In this document: positions 14,834 to 15,777 of the stretch, in pieces
Layout: every line of letters starts with the position of its first letter
Position numbering within the stretch: position 1 is the stretch's first letter
Assembly: GCA_032251045.1 (NCBI GenBank)
Contig: JAVVEW010000058.1
Span: forward strand, 1-15,777
Length of the DNA: 15,777 bases
Source: JAVVEW01 sp032251045
Lineage (GTDB): Bacteria; Pseudomonadota; Gammaproteobacteria; Methylococcales; Methylomonadaceae
Reading direction: 5' to 3'
The notes under the pieces: model-generated
The model's database searches: none
Seen by the model: the letters and a program-made list of their open reading frames with translations, nothing else
Told to the model about the DNA's origin: nothing
Position numbers and translations under genes: made by a program

Positions 14834-14871
14834 GTTTACTCAAAAAATCAGTTGTTAACTAAAGGGAAATA

Positions 14872-15330
14872 TCAGCGACCGAACAGCTTTGGCCCTTTAG
14901 GTTGGGTTTGTTTGGCTTGCAGACAATGATACGCCGCGTTTTCAAAGCGAATGCGCAAGGATTGCGTATCTTTGTGTTCTTTTAAGAATAGCTCCGCTTC
15001 CTTGGCGGTCAAATCCTTGAGCATGAATTGCGCGATACACATGCAAGGCTTTGCCCAACGTTGTTTGTCCAGATCCTTATTTGGGGAGTTGCGTATTTCC
15101 CGTGCCACACACTGATCAGCAAACTGGTGTTCGAATTGATGTTTGATCAGGTCGGTCACGCCCTTATGCGGGTGGTCGAATGGGCGATTGGCTGCTGTTT
15201 TAGCTTGAGTTTTAGCGACTTTAGCTGATGATGAGCGTGATGCGGTGTCGTCGGAACAGGCTAACAGGAAAGTGGCTGCGTAGCTGATAAGAGCGGCTAT
15301 AAATACGGATTTTGCGACTGAATATGGCAT
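14872..15330 (-). CDS. Small cysteine-containing lipoprotein of unknown function
   Basis: This 152-residue product has a lipoprotein signal peptide: a hydrophobic segment from residue 9 and the lipobox LLAC, with Cys25 as the lipidation site. Ser at +2 favours sorting to the outer membrane. Residues 26-50 are a Ser/Lys/Ala-rich linker. The remaining domain is mostly helical and has four cysteines, Cys74, Cys96, Cys98 and Cys136, including a CxC (KPCMCIAQF). They could form two disulfides or bind a metal or heme. I do not recognise the family. The gene is divergent from ccmA (113 bases between starts) and lies upstream of fdsG on the same strand, separated by 271 bases with terminator-like hairpins, so it is probably its own unit. 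No clear Shine-Dalgarno precedes ATG 15330. Confidence 0.8.
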   Translation of the reverse strand: MPYSVAKSVFIAALISYAATFLLACSDDTASRSSSAKVAKTQAKTAANRPFDHPHKGVTDLIKHQFEHQFADQCVAREIRNSPNKDLDKQRWAKPCMCIAQFMLKDLTAKEAELFLKEHKDTQSLRIRFENAAYHCLQAKQTQPKGPKLFGR

Positions 15331-15443
15331 AATGAGCAGGTTTATACTTATGTTTGTGAGTTTCTGCGCGCAAACTTTACCACTTCCGAACTTTCGAGGC
15401 CAGTTTCCCCAAGTAGTTTTTGGCGGCTGTTTCAGGATAATCC

Positions 15444-15777
15444 ATGTTAGAGGTTCAGCAGTTAACGTGTGAACGCGATGACCGGGTTTTATTTGCGAAT
15501 CTGGATTTTTGCGTGCAAGCCGGTGAGGTGTTTCAAATTGAAGGCGCTAATGGGAGCGGCAAAACAACGTTGCTGCGTATCTTGTGCGGTTTGAATACTG
15601 ACTTCTCGGGGCGTGTGTTCTGGAAAGGGCAGGCTGATTTTGCCGAGCGTGCTGAACTGAGGGCAGATTTACTGTATCTCGGCCATCAGCCGGGTATCAA
15701 AAAGACCTTAACGGCTCTGGAAAACCTGCATTGGTTCGGCGCGATGCATGGCCGATTTGGCGGCGATGTGTATCATG
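15444..15777 (+). CDS. ccmA: Cytochrome c biogenesis heme export ATP-binding protein CcmA, N-terminal part (cut by window edge)
   Basis: CcmA is the ATPase subunit of the CcmABCD transporter, which drives release of holo-CcmE (heme chaperone) during cytochrome c maturation at the inner membrane. The visible 111 codons begin MLEVQQLTCERDDRVLFANL, matching the start of known CcmA. The Walker A motif is GANGSGKTT (34-42) and the Q-loop region is LGHQPGIKKTLTALENL (79-95), in which the HQPG and TALENL pieces are distinctive for CcmA among ABC ATPases. The ABC signature and Walker B lie beyond the edge. An AGGAT ribosome site precedes ATG 15444. ccmB, ccmC and others are expected to the right. It is divergent from the lipoprotein gene. 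Confidence 0.95.
   Translation, partial: MLEVQQLTCERDDRVLFANLDFCVQAGEVFQIEGANGSGKTTLLRILCGLNTDFSGRVFWKGQADFAERAELRADLLYLGHQPGIKKTLTALENLHWFGAMHGRFGGDVYH

Noticed and set aside
1..15777. Mobile element, CRISPR array, toxin-antitoxin or defence system
   Set aside because: No transposase, integrase, terminal repeats, regular spacer repeats or defence-type domains are seen; every sizeable frame is explained by housekeeping or unknown exported proteins.

Overview
The window looks like an ordinary housekeeping stretch of a gammaproteobacterial chromosome at roughly 50-55 % G+C. No gene-free stretch exceeds 300 bases, and I see no tRNA, rRNA, CRISPR array, insertion sequence or phage gene. A cysteine-type, NAD-dependent molybdenum formate dehydrogenase operon (fdsGBA-fdhD-fdsD), a methane-monooxygenase-reductase-like flavoprotein, a truncated hemoglobin, a CcmA-type cytochrome c maturation gene and the pairing of a DUF2066 gene with purM suggest a C1-using member, possibly a type I methanotroph (Methylococcales). 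That placement is inference; the sequence alone does not prove it.

Layout, left to right. (1) Minus strand: the 5' 547 codons of glnE (the gene runs off the left edge), preceded by cysD and purM. purM and cysD are 14 bases apart and look co-transcribed. cysD has no cysN beside it. (2) Plus strand, divergent from purM: a secreted DUF2066 protein, then a small unrecognised exported protein. (3) Minus strand, convergent with those: a 2Fe-2S/FAD/NAD(P)H reductase, thiE, and a spermidine-synthase-fold protein, tightly packed and probably one transcript. (4) Minus strand: fdsG-fdsB-fdsA-fdhD-fdsD with overlapping or nearly abutting genes, then a truncated hemoglobin gene that has its own good sigma70-type promoter. 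(5) A small Cys-rich lipoprotein gene on the minus strand upstream of fds, and, divergent from it, the 5' end of ccmA running off the right edge.

How the genes work together. The Fds complex oxidises formate to CO2 and reduces NAD+: FdsA carries the bis-MGD molybdenum site and an Fe-S chain, FdsB carries FMN and the NAD site, and FdsG carries a 2Fe-2S cluster. FdhD supplies sulfur to the cofactor and FdsD is a small maturation or stability subunit. In a methylotroph this is the last energy-yielding step of C1 oxidation. GlnE controls glutamine synthetase, CysD activates sulfate, PurM makes purines, ThiE makes thiamine phosphate and CcmA takes part in cytochrome c maturation.

I found no clearly new multi-gene system. 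The most interesting points are the cysD gene without cysN, the hemoglobin directly behind the formate dehydrogenase genes, the spermidine-synthase-like protein with altered active-site motifs, and two exported proteins of unknown function with conserved-looking cysteines.
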